Source of the DNA: Verrucomicrobiales bacterium
GTDB taxonomy: Bacteria; Verrucomicrobiota; Verrucomicrobiae; Limisphaerales; UBA1100
NCBI GenBank assembly: GCA_002721895.1
Contig: PBLV01000011.1
Span: 1-64,000, forward strand
Direction: 5' to 3'
Length of the DNA stretch: 64,000 nucleotides
Part shown: positions 1 through 8,311 of the stretch, piece after piece
Layout: each line of letters opens with the position of its first letter
Numbering within the stretch: position 1 is the stretch's first letter
Made by a program: the position numbers and the translations under genes
Notes under the pieces: generated by a model
Seen by the model: the letters and a program-made list of their open reading frames with translations, nothing else
What the model was told of the DNA's origin: nothing
The model's database searches: none

Positions 1-945
1 CGTGCACCTTATCCCTTCGAAGACTACGCCCAGCCCCTGCCCGCCCCCGTCGTCCAGTTGCGCGTGCGCGAGGGTGACGATGCCAGCTGCCTGAACTTGA
101 ACCAGACGCGCGAGCCGCGGCTGCTCGGCGTCGATCCCGCCAAGCTGAAAGACCGCTTCACCTTTGCCACTACTCTCGACGATCGCCCCGGATGGGAACT
201 GCTGAACGAGGATTATGGCGAAGGCATCGTCCCCGCTGTCGTCGACCAGAACACCGGCATGTGGGCGCTGCACGTCAAGCTCGGCGACACGCTCGACTAC
301 CCCGCCGAGAGCGGCGGCACCATCAAGTTGAAAATCGTCGGCATGCTCGCCTTCTCCATGATGCAGGGCGACGTGATCGTGTCCGAGGAAGCGCTCGTCC
401 GCCACTTCCCGAGCAATAGCGGCTACCGCGCCTTCCTTCTCGACCGCCCCACCGACGGCAACGCCACCGCCACTCTCGCCATGCTCAACGACGGCCTTGC
501 GAACCACGGACTCGACCCCATCTCCGCCGCCGAACGCCTCGCCAACTTCAGCCAAGTGCAGAACACTTACATCACCATCTTCCAGGCGCTCGGCGGGTTG
601 TCATTGCTGCTGGGCAGCCTCGGCCTCGGGGTGGTCGTGCTGCGCAACGTGCTGGAGCGCCGTGGCGAATTGGCCGTCATGCAGGCCGTCGGCTTCCGCA
701 AGGCCGCGCTGCGCTGGCTGGTCTGCACCGAGCACGGGCTGCTGCTGCTGCTCGGCCTGGCTGTCGGCGTCGGTGCCGCGCTGCTGGCCGTGTGGCCCTC
801 CTTAAACACCCCCGGCGCGCAGATGCCCTGGGCCTCGCTGGGCTGGATGCTTGCCGCCGTCCTCGCCAGCGGCCTCCTCTGGACCTGGCTCGCCGCCACC
901 GCCGCCCTCCGCGGCCACCTCCTCCCCGCCCTACGTAGCGAGTGA
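1..945 (+). CDS. ABC transporter permease, FtsX/MacB family (3' part)
   Basis: The reading frame is open from base 1, so the gene starts outside the window; 314 codons are visible. Residues 1-175 are soluble, extracytoplasmic-like sequence of the kind found between the membrane helices of MacB/LolE permeases. From about residue 190 there is a glycine-rich hydrophobic segment, then the amphipathic ERRGELAVMQAVG stretch typical of the FtsX domain, and two further hydrophobic segments before the stop. Known role of the family: membrane subunit of ABC systems that move lipoproteins, peptides or drugs, or that transmit force to periplasmic partners. The partner ATPase is not in view. The substrate cannot be judged. 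Confidence 0.8.
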   Translation, partial: RAPYPFEDYAQPLPAPVVQLRVREGDDASCLNLNQTREPRLLGVDPAKLKDRFTFATTLDDRPGWELLNEDYGEGIVPAVVDQNTGMWALHVKLGDTLDYPAESGGTIKLKIVGMLAFSMMQGDVIVSEEALVRHFPSNSGYRAFLLDRPTDGNATATLAMLNDGLANHGLDPISAAERLANFSQVQNTYITIFQALGGLSLLLGSLGLGVVVLRNVLERRGELAVMQAVGFRKAALRWLVCTEHGLLLLLGLAVGVGAALLAVWPSLNTPGAQMPWASLGWMLAAVLASGLLWTWLAATAALRGHLLPALRSE

Positions 946-1050
946 GTGGGCTTGCGTTTCACCAATCGTTCTCCTAGCTTGGAAGGAACAAGTAACCCCT
1001 CTGCTTGGATGAGTGTAATCACCTCCGAGTCGAGACGGCTTGGATACGTT

Positions 1051-2781
1051 ATGAAAACTCTTCAAAGACTGCTCTTCACCTTAACCGGCTGGTTCCTCAG
1101 CGTGACAGCTTTTGCTGCGGGCCATTCACTGGCGAATGTCATGCCGGCCGGCGTAATTGCCTTCGCTGAAACGGATGGGCTCGGCGCCAAGGTTCACCAA
1201 TTTCAAAAATCAAAATTGTTCGAGCTCATTCTTCAGAGCCCACAATACCAAGAATTCGAAAAGGGGCCCGATTATGCCCAATTTATGGCGGGCAGAAAAA
1301 TCGCGGAAACGTTTCTTGGAATGGATTTGTGGACGACCGCAGAAAAACTCTTGAGCGGACAGGTAGCACTTGGGCTGTATCCTCAACCAAACAAGAACGA
1401 TCCGCAGGCAGTTGCGATTCTGCGCACAAAGGACGCTGAAACCCTGGAAAAACTGCGCGGCCGATTGGCGCCGTTTGTCTTGCTTGCGGGTGACACCGTG
1501 AAAAAGGAGGAGCTGGCTAATGGAGCGGAGCTGTACACGCTGGAAGATGGCGTTCTGCTTGCCGCGAAAGCGAATTGGCTGGCGGCTGCACAGAGCCGAC
1601 CGCTGCTTGATCAAGCCATGAAGATGTTGACCGGCGAACCGGGGAAGTCTGTTTCCCAAGATGCTGGTTATCTAAAATTTCGTGAACAAATGGGACGTCA
1701 CGACTTGGGGCAAGCCTATATCGACTTGAGACCGTTCAGGAAACAAGCGGGTCCACGGTTGGGCATTCAAAAAAAGGAGAAAGATGGAGGCGCGTCCTTT
1801 TTCCTCCATGGCATCCTCGAGTTGGCGGCACACAGTTCCTACGCCGGCCTGACACTGAACATGGGTGAGGCCGGAATGGCCATCAAGGCCGGTGTCGAGG
1901 GTGGACCGGAATCCCTGCCCGAAAAGTTCCAGTGGTTTTTTTCCGACCCCAACAGCCCCGGCACTGGCAACCTTCCGGAAGTACCCGGCCTGCTTGGCGG
2001 CATAGCCATTCACCGGAACATTGGTGCGTGGTACCGTCAAAGGGAGCAGCTTCTTGCGGAACAACTGCTGCCGGAGTTTGACAAATTTGAAGGTGAGATC
2101 GGCAACCTGTTCGGTGGGCAGGATTTTGGCGAAGATGTGCTGCCTGCGATTGGCTCAAACATGACATTGGTCACCGCCCGCCAAACCTTTGAGCATTTAG
2201 ATGGAGAGCCAGGCGTCAAAATCCCCGGATTTGCGCTCATTGTTGATCTGGAAAAACCTCAGGAAGGAGCAGATCTGTTCCAACTCTTGTTCCAGACCAT
2301 CATTACGATTACAAACTTTGAGGGGAAAGACAAGATGCGCGCACCATGGATTCTCTCCGCGCAGGCATACAAAAAACACAGCATCACCTTCGCCAAGTAC
2401 ACACGCAAGCCTCAGGGAGCCAACCTGCCCGTCTCAGCAAATTTCCAGCCAGCAGCCGTGTTGGTTGGCAACAAGTTTGTCATAAGCAGCACGGTGCAAC
2501 TGGCCAAGGCGCTGACCGACGCACTGGAACGCCCCACGCCAAAGGCCCACACCAATCGCAACTTCAATCTCGAACTGCGGCCCGCCGATTGGGTGCCGGT
2601 GCTTCACGACAACCGCAAGCAGGTGATTGCCCAAGCCATCCAGAAAGGTCAAACCATCGAACAGGCCAGGTGGGGCGCGAACGCAGCGGAACAAATTCTC
2701 AAATCCATTGGACTGCTTCGTTTGAGCACCTCCGTGGGTCGGGAAAATTTCACCATGAAACTGGAGGCCCGCCGGCAATGA
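1051..2781 (+). CDS. Secreted protein of unknown function
   Basis: 576 residues from the ATG at 1051. The frame is open back to a GTG at 946, but the 1051 start puts a clean signal peptide at the N-terminus (MKTLQRLLF..., cleavage near AFA-AG), so I prefer it. The mature protein opens with a 'MPAGVIAFAETDGL' stretch and continues as mixed alpha/beta sequence with no motif I recognise. The layout (a protein that begins with an ordinance like 'levels of some quantity in a secreted subunit') recalls DUF3352-type proteins, but only loosely. The stop overlaps the start of the DUF1800 gene (ATGA), so the two are translationally coupled, and the product probably works with the DUF1800/DUF1501 pair. 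Predicted location: periplasm or cell surface. Confidence 0.7.
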   Translation: MKTLQRLLFTLTGWFLSVTAFAAGHSLANVMPAGVIAFAETDGLGAKVHQFQKSKLFELILQSPQYQEFEKGPDYAQFMAGRKIAETFLGMDLWTTAEKLLSGQVALGLYPQPNKNDPQAVAILRTKDAETLEKLRGRLAPFVLLAGDTVKKEELANGAELYTLEDGVLLAAKANWLAAAQSRPLLDQAMKMLTGEPGKSVSQDAGYLKFREQMGRHDLGQAYIDLRPFRKQAGPRLGIQKKEKDGGASFFLHGILELAAHSSYAGLTLNMGEAGMAIKAGVEGGPESLPEKFQWFFSDPNSPGTGNLPEVPGLLGGIAIHRNIGAWYRQREQLLAEQLLPEFDKFEGEIGNLFGGQDFGEDVLPAIGSNMTLVTARQTFEHLDGEPGVKIPGFALIVDLEKPQEGADLFQLLFQTIITITNFEGKDKMRAPWILSAQAYKKHSITFAKYTRKPQGANLPVSANFQPAAVLVGNKFVISSTVQLAKALTDALERPTPKAHTNRNFNLELRPADWVPVLHDNRKQVIAQAIQKGQTIEQARWGANAAEQILKSIGLLRLSTSVGRENFTMKLEARRQ

Positions 2782-4070
2782 GCAAGCCCACCGGCTTGCT
2801 CTCGCCCCGCGGCGAAACCGGCTGGACCAGCCGGGACGCAACCCATCTCCTGTGGCGCACTCAGTTTGGCGCCTCGGCGCATGAAATCAAACGCGCCACC
2901 ACGGAAGGCTTGGCCAAGACCGTAAATCGGCTCCTGAAAGACCAGCCGGAGACTGAAGAGTTTCGCACCGTCGAACCCCTGTTGCGGTCTGCTGCATTGG
3001 ATTCCGGCAACATCGATAACCTCAAGGCATGGTGGCTGCACCGCATGCACTACACCGCCAACCCCCTTCGGGAGCGTCTTGCACTTTTCTGGCACAACCA
3101 TTTTGCCACCTCCAACGACAAGGTGAACGACGTCGCCGCCATGGCCGCCCAGAACGACCTGCTGCGCCGCGAGTCCCTTGGCAGTTTCCGCCGGCTGCTT
3201 CACGGAATGGCCAAAGATCCGGCCATGCTCATTTGGCTGGATGGAAACGCAAATCGAAAACGCCACGCCAACGAAAATTTTGCGCGCGAAGTGATGGAAC
3301 TCTTCAGCCTTGGCGAGGGAAACTATTCCGAGACCGACATCAAGCAGGCAGCACGGGCTTTCACTGGCTGGCACGTTCGCAAGGGCCAATTCTGGTTCAA
3401 CCGTGCCCAGCACGATTTCACGGACAAAACCCTTTTTGGCGTCACGCGCAATCTGGATGGCAGCGACGTGGTCGAACTCTGTCTCGCGCATAAGTCCTGC
3501 CCGCGCTTCCTTGCCTTCAAGCTGCTTCGCGCCTTTGTGTTGGAGCAGCCAACGGCCGCCCAAGTGGGCGCATTGGCGGCGCGCATCCGCGAGCACAATT
3601 TCGAGATGACCCCCATCATGCGGAAGCTGCTTACTTCAAAACTTTTTTACAGCCCAACCAACCGCCATGCCCTGATCAAAAGTCCCCTGCAACTCGTGCT
3701 GGGGGCCTTCCGCGCCTTGGGCGGGCGCCCGGACCTTTCCAAGGTCGCCCCTCTCCTGGCCCAACTGGGGCAAGACATCATGGCTCCCCCCACCGTCAAG
3801 GGCTGGGAAGGCGGCCGTCTCTGGATCACATCCGCCACGCTTCTGCAACGCAACAACTTCGCCGCAGCACTTTTAAGCAATCAGCTGGGGCGTATCGATA
3901 CCTCTCGCGGTGTTGTGGATCAGTTTGCCGAGCTGCTCTTGGCCCGAGATCTGCCGGCCTCACGCAAACGCCTCGCAGGCTATTTAAAGGAAGCTGAAGG
4001 GGACCCGGAAGAACGACTCCGTGGCGTGCTACACCTCATCACCACGATGCCCGAATATCAATTAACCTGA
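2778..4070 (+). CDS. DUF1800 family protein
   Basis: 430 residues. Start chosen at the ATG overlapping the previous stop (ATGA at 2778-2781); the frame is open upstream only as an antiphase shadow of the previous gene. The sequence carries the DUF1800 hallmarks: WWLHRMHYTANPLRERLALFWHNHFATS near residues 85-115, then NENFAREVMELFSLG near 168-185 and the TDIKQAARAFTGW stretch. DUF1800 proteins are almost always paired with DUF1501 proteins, as here (4 nt gap to the next gene). Their biochemical role is not established. No signal peptide is obvious at the N-terminus. Confidence 0.9.
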   Translation: MSKPTGLLSPRGETGWTSRDATHLLWRTQFGASAHEIKRATTEGLAKTVNRLLKDQPETEEFRTVEPLLRSAALDSGNIDNLKAWWLHRMHYTANPLRERLALFWHNHFATSNDKVNDVAAMAAQNDLLRRESLGSFRRLLHGMAKDPAMLIWLDGNANRKRHANENFAREVMELFSLGEGNYSETDIKQAARAFTGWHVRKGQFWFNRAQHDFTDKTLFGVTRNLDGSDVVELCLAHKSCPRFLAFKLLRAFVLEQPTAAQVGALAARIREHNFEMTPIMRKLLTSKLFYSPTNRHALIKSPLQLVLGAFRALGGRPDLSKVAPLLAQLGQDIMAPPTVKGWEGGRLWITSATLLQRNNFAAALLSNQLGRIDTSRGVVDQFAELLLARDLPASRKRLAGYLKEAEGDPEERLRGVLHLITTMPEYQLT

Positions 4071-4074
4071 AATC

Positions 4075-5307
4075 ATGACAACCAGACGATCTTTTATCAG
4101 GCAAATGGGCGCTGCGAGCGTTGTGGCTGTGGGTGCGCAACCGCCCGCGCTGTTTGCCCGCGCAGCCGAAGTCGCCCCTCCCGTCGATCCCGATGGACGC
4201 ATCCTAGTTCTCGTCCAACTGGCCGGCGGCAATGATGGACTCAACACCGTTGCACCCTTTGACAACGACGCGTACCGGCGCCTGCGCCCCAGCTTGGCCC
4301 TGAACCGGAACGCCGTGCACAAGCTCAATGATCAACTGGGATTGCATCCCGGCATGGCAGGCTTCAAGGAATTGTTTGATGATGGAGCACTGGGGATTGT
4401 CCAAGGCGTGGGTTACCCAAATCCCAACCGTTCGCACTTCCGCTCGACAGACATCTGGCACACTGCCCGGCCAGACAATGAGGACAAGCGCGACGGCTGG
4501 TTGGGCCGCGCTTTCAACGTCACTGCCGCGCGGCGCGGCGGACGCACACCGGCGATTGCCTTGGGCACAGGCCGCCTGCCTCTGGCGTTGGTGTCCACAC
4601 GAGTGACCATCCCCACGGTTCAGAGCCTCAAAGATTACCAGTTGCAGTTGGGCCAAGACTCCAGCACCAACCAGCGTAAGCGCGCCAAGCTCATCCGCGA
4701 ACTGGCAGAAACCCCGACACCCGCGGAATCTGAACTGGCCTTCCTGCGACGCACGGCGGTGACGGCGCTGGATACGGCCGAAAGGCTCAAGACCGTCACC
4801 GACAATTACCGGCCCGCCACATCCTATCCGCTGAACGGCCTGGGTCAGCGATTGAAGACCGTAGCCCAGTTGATTCAGGCAGGTCTCGAGGCCCAAGTGT
4901 ACTATGTTTCCCTCGGCGGTTTTGACACCCATGCAGACCAGGAAGCTGCCCACACCGCACTTGTCACGGAAGTGTCTTCAGCACTGCACGCTTTCCACAG
5001 AGACCTCAAGGCGCACGGCTTGGGCAGGCGAGTGTTGGCGGCAACATTTTCCGAGTTTGGCCGCCGCGTAAAAGAAAACGGCAGCCTCGGCACCGACCAC
5101 GGGGCCGCCAGCCAGATGTTCCTCATCGGCGACGCCATCAGGGGTGGTCTCCACGGCGCGCACCCCAATCTGGACAAGCTTGACCAAGGCGACCTAATCC
5201 ACCATACGGATTTTCGCCGAGTTTACGCCACCCTGCTCGAAAAATGGCTCGGCTGGCCCGCCAAACCAGCCTTGGTCGGGAATTTTGAGCCCCTCGACGT
5301 CATTTGA
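4075..5307 (+). CDS. DUF1501 family protein, Tat-exported
   Basis: 410 residues. The N-terminus has a twin-arginine signal (TRRSFIRQMG) followed by a hydrophobic stretch and an Ala-rich cleavage region. DUF1501 motifs are clear: LVQLAGGNDGLNTV near residue 47, SLGGFDTHADQ near 280, and SEFGRRVKENGSLGTDHG near 320. The family belongs to the alkaline-phosphatase/sulfatase-like superfamily, but no substrate is known. It follows the DUF1800 gene by 4 nt, forming the usual DUF1800-DUF1501 pair. Tat export implies that it folds, probably with a metal, before reaching the periplasm. Confidence 0.92.
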   Translation: MTTRRSFIRQMGAASVVAVGAQPPALFARAAEVAPPVDPDGRILVLVQLAGGNDGLNTVAPFDNDAYRRLRPSLALNRNAVHKLNDQLGLHPGMAGFKELFDDGALGIVQGVGYPNPNRSHFRSTDIWHTARPDNEDKRDGWLGRAFNVTAARRGGRTPAIALGTGRLPLALVSTRVTIPTVQSLKDYQLQLGQDSSTNQRKRAKLIRELAETPTPAESELAFLRRTAVTALDTAERLKTVTDNYRPATSYPLNGLGQRLKTVAQLIQAGLEAQVYYVSLGGFDTHADQEAAHTALVTEVSSALHAFHRDLKAHGLGRRVLAATFSEFGRRVKENGSLGTDHGAASQMFLIGDAIRGGLHGAHPNLDKLDQGDLIHHTDFRRVYATLLEKWLGWPAKPALVGNFEPLDVI

Positions 5308-5403
5308 TGGCAGCCAAAAAGTTTGACTTGGCCACTCAATCCATTATCAAGTGCGTCCGCACCCACCAACGGATGCCCGAAACCTGTTCCAAAATGGATC
5401 GCC

Positions 5404-5991
5404 ATGCCAATTAAAACCCTGATGTCATTCATGATATTCAGCGCCGAGGTGCTGAATCCTAGGCAAAAAATCGGGGCAGCTTGGCCCAGCGGCCCCACCC
5501 TGACCCGGCGCATGGCCAGTTTTCTCCCCACCAATCCCTCCGGATACGTGGTGGAATTGGGCGCGGGAACGGGAGCCATCACAGACTCGCTTCTCAAGCA
5601 TGGCATCAACCCCAAGCGCTTGTTCGCCGTTGAAATGTCCGAGAAAATGTCGGGCCATCTCAGGAAAAGATTCCCGAAAATAAACGTGCTCACCGGCGAT
5701 GCCGCCCACCTGCGAGAGTTGCTACCCCGCAAAGTGAATCCAGACCACATCAGCTACATCGTTTCCAGCCTCCCCTTCAAGGTCATGAACGACGGACTTG
5801 TGCGCCGGATCGCCAACGAAGTTCGCGAGACGTTGCCCGAGCATGGCCGGCTGATTCAGTACACCTACGACATTCGCCCCCGGCGCAACCGCTGGATGGA
5901 CGGCATTCTTGAGCGTGTTGATGGCTCCCTTGTTTGGACGCATATTCCACCCGCCGTCGTGGATGTCTTTCGCCCGATCAAGAGCGCGTGA
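5404..5991 (+). CDS. SAM-dependent methyltransferase, phospholipid N-methyltransferase-like
   Basis: 195 residues from the ATG at 5404 (another ATG lies at 5422; a TTG at 5323 would add a non-conserved tail). The N-terminal FxxxLxNPRQKIGAAWPSGxxLxRRM pattern and the motif I VVELGAGTGAITDSLL near residue 47 match class I methyltransferases of the PmtA/Rossmann type, which methylate phosphatidylethanolamine or related lipids. Motif II-like SSLPFKVMN is near residue 120. The last third has the Arg-rich RPRRNRW segment. No membrane helix beyond a weak N-terminal one. It is about 100 nt after the DUF1501 gene and may be in the same transcript. A ribosomal-RNA dimethyltransferase is the main alternative, but the length and N-terminus fit the lipid enzyme better. 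Confidence 0.75.
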   Translation: MPIKTLMSFMIFSAEVLNPRQKIGAAWPSGPTLTRRMASFLPTNPSGYVVELGAGTGAITDSLLKHGINPKRLFAVEMSEKMSGHLRKRFPKINVLTGDAAHLRELLPRKVNPDHISYIVSSLPFKVMNDGLVRRIANEVRETLPEHGRLIQYTYDIRPRRNRWMDGILERVDGSLVWTHIPPAVVDVFRPIKSA

Positions 5992-6285
5992 CGGTTTCGT
6001 AACGTCTGCAAAACTTTTTTGCATTTGCCGGTTGCATTTTCCCCCCCAATGCCGCAAAAAAACCCCGCCGACATCGTCGGCGGGGTTAACCAACCTGTTC
6101 TAACCTCCTTTGCTCAACTCCGTCGGGGTTGAGCTGTCTAAAAAGGTAGACGCCGTTTTCCCCTCTGGAGTTCCAAACTTTTTTCAGCCGGAAACATTTC
6201 TTAAGAAAACCATCCGCCTCCAGGGAACGACCGTGGGAACAATACGGCCGGGGATTCAATCCCGGGAGACGAATGGCATTGCTGG
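5992..6285. other. Gene-free stretch between methyltransferase and lipoprotein genes
   Basis: No credible coding frame. Besides the terminator at 6061-6087 it holds a second hairpin (6112-6118 pairing with 6128-6134). The minus strand has an AAAGGAGGT Shine-Dalgarno-like string at about 6103-6111, with no start codon in a sensible place. The 3' part (about 6145-6275) has no recognised RNA family. The whole may simply be a long 3' UTR of the lipoprotein gene. Confidence 0.6.
6061..6087 (-). terminator. Rho-independent terminator for the small lipoprotein gene
   Basis: Perfect 12-bp stem (6061-6072 with 6076-6087) and a 3-nt loop. The A-run lies at 6056-6062 on the plus strand, which is a U-run for transcripts running on the minus strand. 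It therefore ends the transcript of the lipoprotein gene 6286-6513, leaving a roughly 220-nt 3' untranslated region. It lacks a U-run in the plus direction. Confidence 0.8.
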
Positions 6286-6513
6286 CTAGTAGTTTCCTTG
6301 GCGGCTTTTGTCGATTTCGTTACCCACGCCGTATCCCACGGCGGCACCCACCCCAGCGCCGATCAGCGTGCCTTTGGTGTTGTCGCCCATGGCCTGTCCG
6401 GCCAGAGCACCGATCAACCCCCCGGCAAGCGCGCCGTTTGAGGCATTCGACATTCCCGCGCAGCCCGAACCCAGCCCGGCCGCGATTGTTAGTATAACCA
6501 GAATCTTTTTCAT
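6286..6513 (-). CDS. Small glycine-zipper lipoprotein
   Basis: 75 residues. Signal peptide with lipobox GSGC, Cys18 being the lipidated residue. The mature part has two glycine-zipper blocks (GALAGGLIGALAGQAMG and GTLIGAGVGAAVGYGVG), as in the Gly-zipper/YMGG outer-membrane lipoprotein families. Such proteins insert into or coat the outer membrane and are often stress-induced. It has its own promoter (6561-6588) and terminator (6061-6087), so it is a monocistronic gene. Precise function unknown. Confidence 0.85.
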   Translation of the reverse strand: MKKILVILTIAAGLGSGCAGMSNASNGALAGGLIGALAGQAMGDNTKGTLIGAGVGAAVGYGVGNEIDKSRQGNY

Positions 6514-6560
6514 GAGATGATGTGTCTAAATGTTTTAGGCGCATTGATACGCACACGTAC

Positions 6561-6588
6561 AAAATAGTATGTACGCGTAATTTGTCAA
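6561..6588 (-). promoter_or_regulatory. Sigma-70-type promoter of the glycine-zipper lipoprotein gene
   Basis: On the minus strand a perfect -35 TTGACA (6583-6588) is separated by 16 nt from TATTTT (6561-6566). The expected transcription start is near 6554, leaving a leader of about 40 nt. Five-base inverted arms CGTAC/GTACG (6556-6560 and 6571-6575) flank the -10 region and could be a repressor site. Confidence 0.6.
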
Positions 6589-6702
6589 CACTCGGACTAA
6601 ACTTTTTTGAAAAAATTTTCAGGCTTCGTGAAGAGTTTCCTGACAACTTTTCTTTCCGTGACATTGCGCATTGAGCCAAGGGGCGTACATTGAGGGGAGC
6701 AC

Positions 6703-7050
6703 ATGAAAGTCATGGGATGGATATTTGGAATGGCCTGTCTCTCGGCCAGCTTGTGGGCCAGCTATCTCCTATTCTATCAACCCAACAGCGGATGCGCGAC
6801 CGCAGCCAAGCAAATCCAGCAGCGCCTGCTGGATTCGCGCGACGCCATGCGCACCCTGCGCTCCCTCCCCCGCAATGACATGACAATTCCCGCCAACAAG
6901 ATGACGCCTTATATCGGCAACCAACTGCCGATGTGCCCGGATGGCGGGCGATTTGTCATTCATGTCAGTGCCCCTGCTGAGTCACACGAAGGCGGCACCC
7001 GAACGCGATTCCATGTCAACTGCACCGAACACCAGTTTCACAAGTGGTAA
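6703..7050 (+). CDS. Small membrane-anchored or exported protein of unknown function
   Basis: 115 residues, preceded by a good ribosome-binding site (GAGGGG about 8 nt upstream). One N-terminal hydrophobic helix (residues 4-25) is either a signal peptide or an anchor. The rest is short and soluble. The C-terminal MCPDGGRF...NCTEHQFHKW part, with two cysteines and a His, resembles the CPxGGxY...CxxH end seen in some type IV/II pseudopilins, but the prepilin GFTLIE signature is absent. It is followed by a strong terminator (7169-7206), so it is probably transcribed alone. Confidence 0.6.
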   Translation: MKVMGWIFGMACLSASLWASYLLFYQPNSGCATAAKQIQQRLLDSRDAMRTLRSLPRNDMTIPANKMTPYIGNQLPMCPDGGRFVIHVSAPAESHEGGTRTRFHVNCTEHQFHKW

Positions 7051-7168
7051 GATCCCGGTTGTATAATCTTTTACGTTCATTGTAGTAGTCGCACGCGCAC
7101 TAAAACGCTTACTCTTGAATCGGTGGCGATGCCGAGATAGGCCGGCCGCCGCCACAGTGCGTTGGGTC

Positions 7169-7206
7169 GACCGTCGGGAGTCTGCGGACTTCCGGCGGTC
7201 ATTTTT
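7169..7206 (+). terminator. Rho-independent terminator after the small anchored-protein gene
   Basis: 14-bp stem (7169-7182 with 7187-7200, two G-U wobbles), 4-nt loop TGCG, then a run of five T (7202-7206). It lies 118 nt after the stop at 7050 and about 50 nt before the DUF1080 gene, so it separates the two transcripts. Confidence 0.8.
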
Positions 7207-7254
7207 CACGAGCCAAACAGGGCCGCCATTTGCTACACTGCGCCCAAGCACAAC

Positions 7255-8310
7255 ATGAAAACAACCTGCGCATTCATTCTCACGGCGCTGTTTCTCAGCG
7301 CAAACCCTGCCTCCGCGGCAAACGGCCTCTGGACAGATCCCAAGGACCCAACCCTTCCTCTGGATTTCAAGGTTCAGGGTGAATACATCGGCGAGCAATC
7401 CTGCGGCTGCACCATTGGCGCGCAAGTGATTGCCCTAGGCGGCGGAGCATTCCAGGCCGTCCTGTACCCGCTCGGCCTGCCGGGAGGCGAATGGGACAAG
7501 ACTGACCGCACCCTGCTCGCGGGCAAACTGGTGGACGGGAAGGCGGTATTTGAAACGGCCACAGGCAAGCGGCGTTACCTGGGCAACAAGCCGTCGGAAT
7601 TCAGCGCCACCAAACAGTTCCCCCCCAAGGGACACAAGACAGGCACGGCAACCATTGAAAACGGCAAGATGACTGGTATTTATGGCAAAAAGAAATTCGT
7701 GCTGGAGCGTATCGTCCGCAAGGCGGACACGCTGGGAACCAAGCCTCCCAAGGGTGCGGTGGTGTTGTTTGATGGCTCAAACAAGGACGAATGGCTGGGC
7801 GGCCGTCTTGATGCCAAGACCAAGCTACTGAACACCGACGGCCGGGACATCAAGACCAAGCGCAGCTTTGGCAACTACCACATGCACGTGGAATTCCTAC
7901 TCCCCTTCAAACCCGCAGCGCGCGGCCAAGGCCGGGGCAACAGCGGCTTTTACCAGGTGGACCACTACGAGGTGCAGATTCTCGATTCCTTCGGGCTTGA
8001 GGGTGAACACAACGAGTGCGGCGGCATCTATAGCAAACGCAAGAGCGACGTGAATGCCTGTCTCCCACCGTTACAATGGCAGGCGTATGACGTGGACTTC
8101 ACCTTGGCCGAAACCAAGGATGGCAAAAAGGTAAAGAACGCGCGGGTGACTGTGCGCCTCAACGGCGTGGTGATTCACGACAACGTGGAAATCCCCGGCA
8201 AGACCGGTGGATCACGCGGCGGTGCTGAAGGCACACCCGGCCCCATCAAACTCCAAGGCCACGGCAATCCGCTCCAGTTTCGCAATGTCTGGATCGTGGA
8301 AAAGAAGTAG
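7255..8310 (+). CDS. Secreted DUF1080 protein (3-keto-disaccharide hydrolase-like)
   Basis: 351 residues from the ATG at 7255, which places a signal peptide at 1-21 (cleavage near ASA-AN). The C-terminal half (about 160-351) is a DUF1080 concanavalin-like domain with the family strings VLFDGSNKDEW, NYHMHVEFLLPF, GRGNSGFY, EVQILDSFG, and the closing LQFRNVWI. DUF1080 proteins include 3-keto-glycoside hydrolases and are very numerous in Verrucomicrobiota and Planctomycetota, where they act on sugars in the periplasm. The N-terminal 140 residues are a separate small domain seen with some DUF1080 proteins; its role is unknown. It ends 1 nt from the convergent aminotransferase gene. Confidence 0.88.
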   Translation: MKTTCAFILTALFLSANPASAANGLWTDPKDPTLPLDFKVQGEYIGEQSCGCTIGAQVIALGGGAFQAVLYPLGLPGGEWDKTDRTLLAGKLVDGKAVFETATGKRRYLGNKPSEFSATKQFPPKGHKTGTATIENGKMTGIYGKKKFVLERIVRKADTLGTKPPKGAVVLFDGSNKDEWLGGRLDAKTKLLNTDGRDIKTKRSFGNYHMHVEFLLPFKPAARGQGRGNSGFYQVDHYEVQILDSFGLEGEHNECGGIYSKRKSDVNACLPPLQWQAYDVDFTLAETKDGKKVKNARVTVRLNGVVIHDNVEIPGKTGGSRGGAEGTPGPIKLQGHGNPLQFRNVWIVEKK

Positions 8311-8311
8311 C

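Noticed and set aside
6245..6262. T-arm-like GGATTCAATCC string, as in a tRNA or tmRNA
   Set aside because: The stem would need an 8-nt loop, and no anticodon or acceptor arms can be drawn around it.
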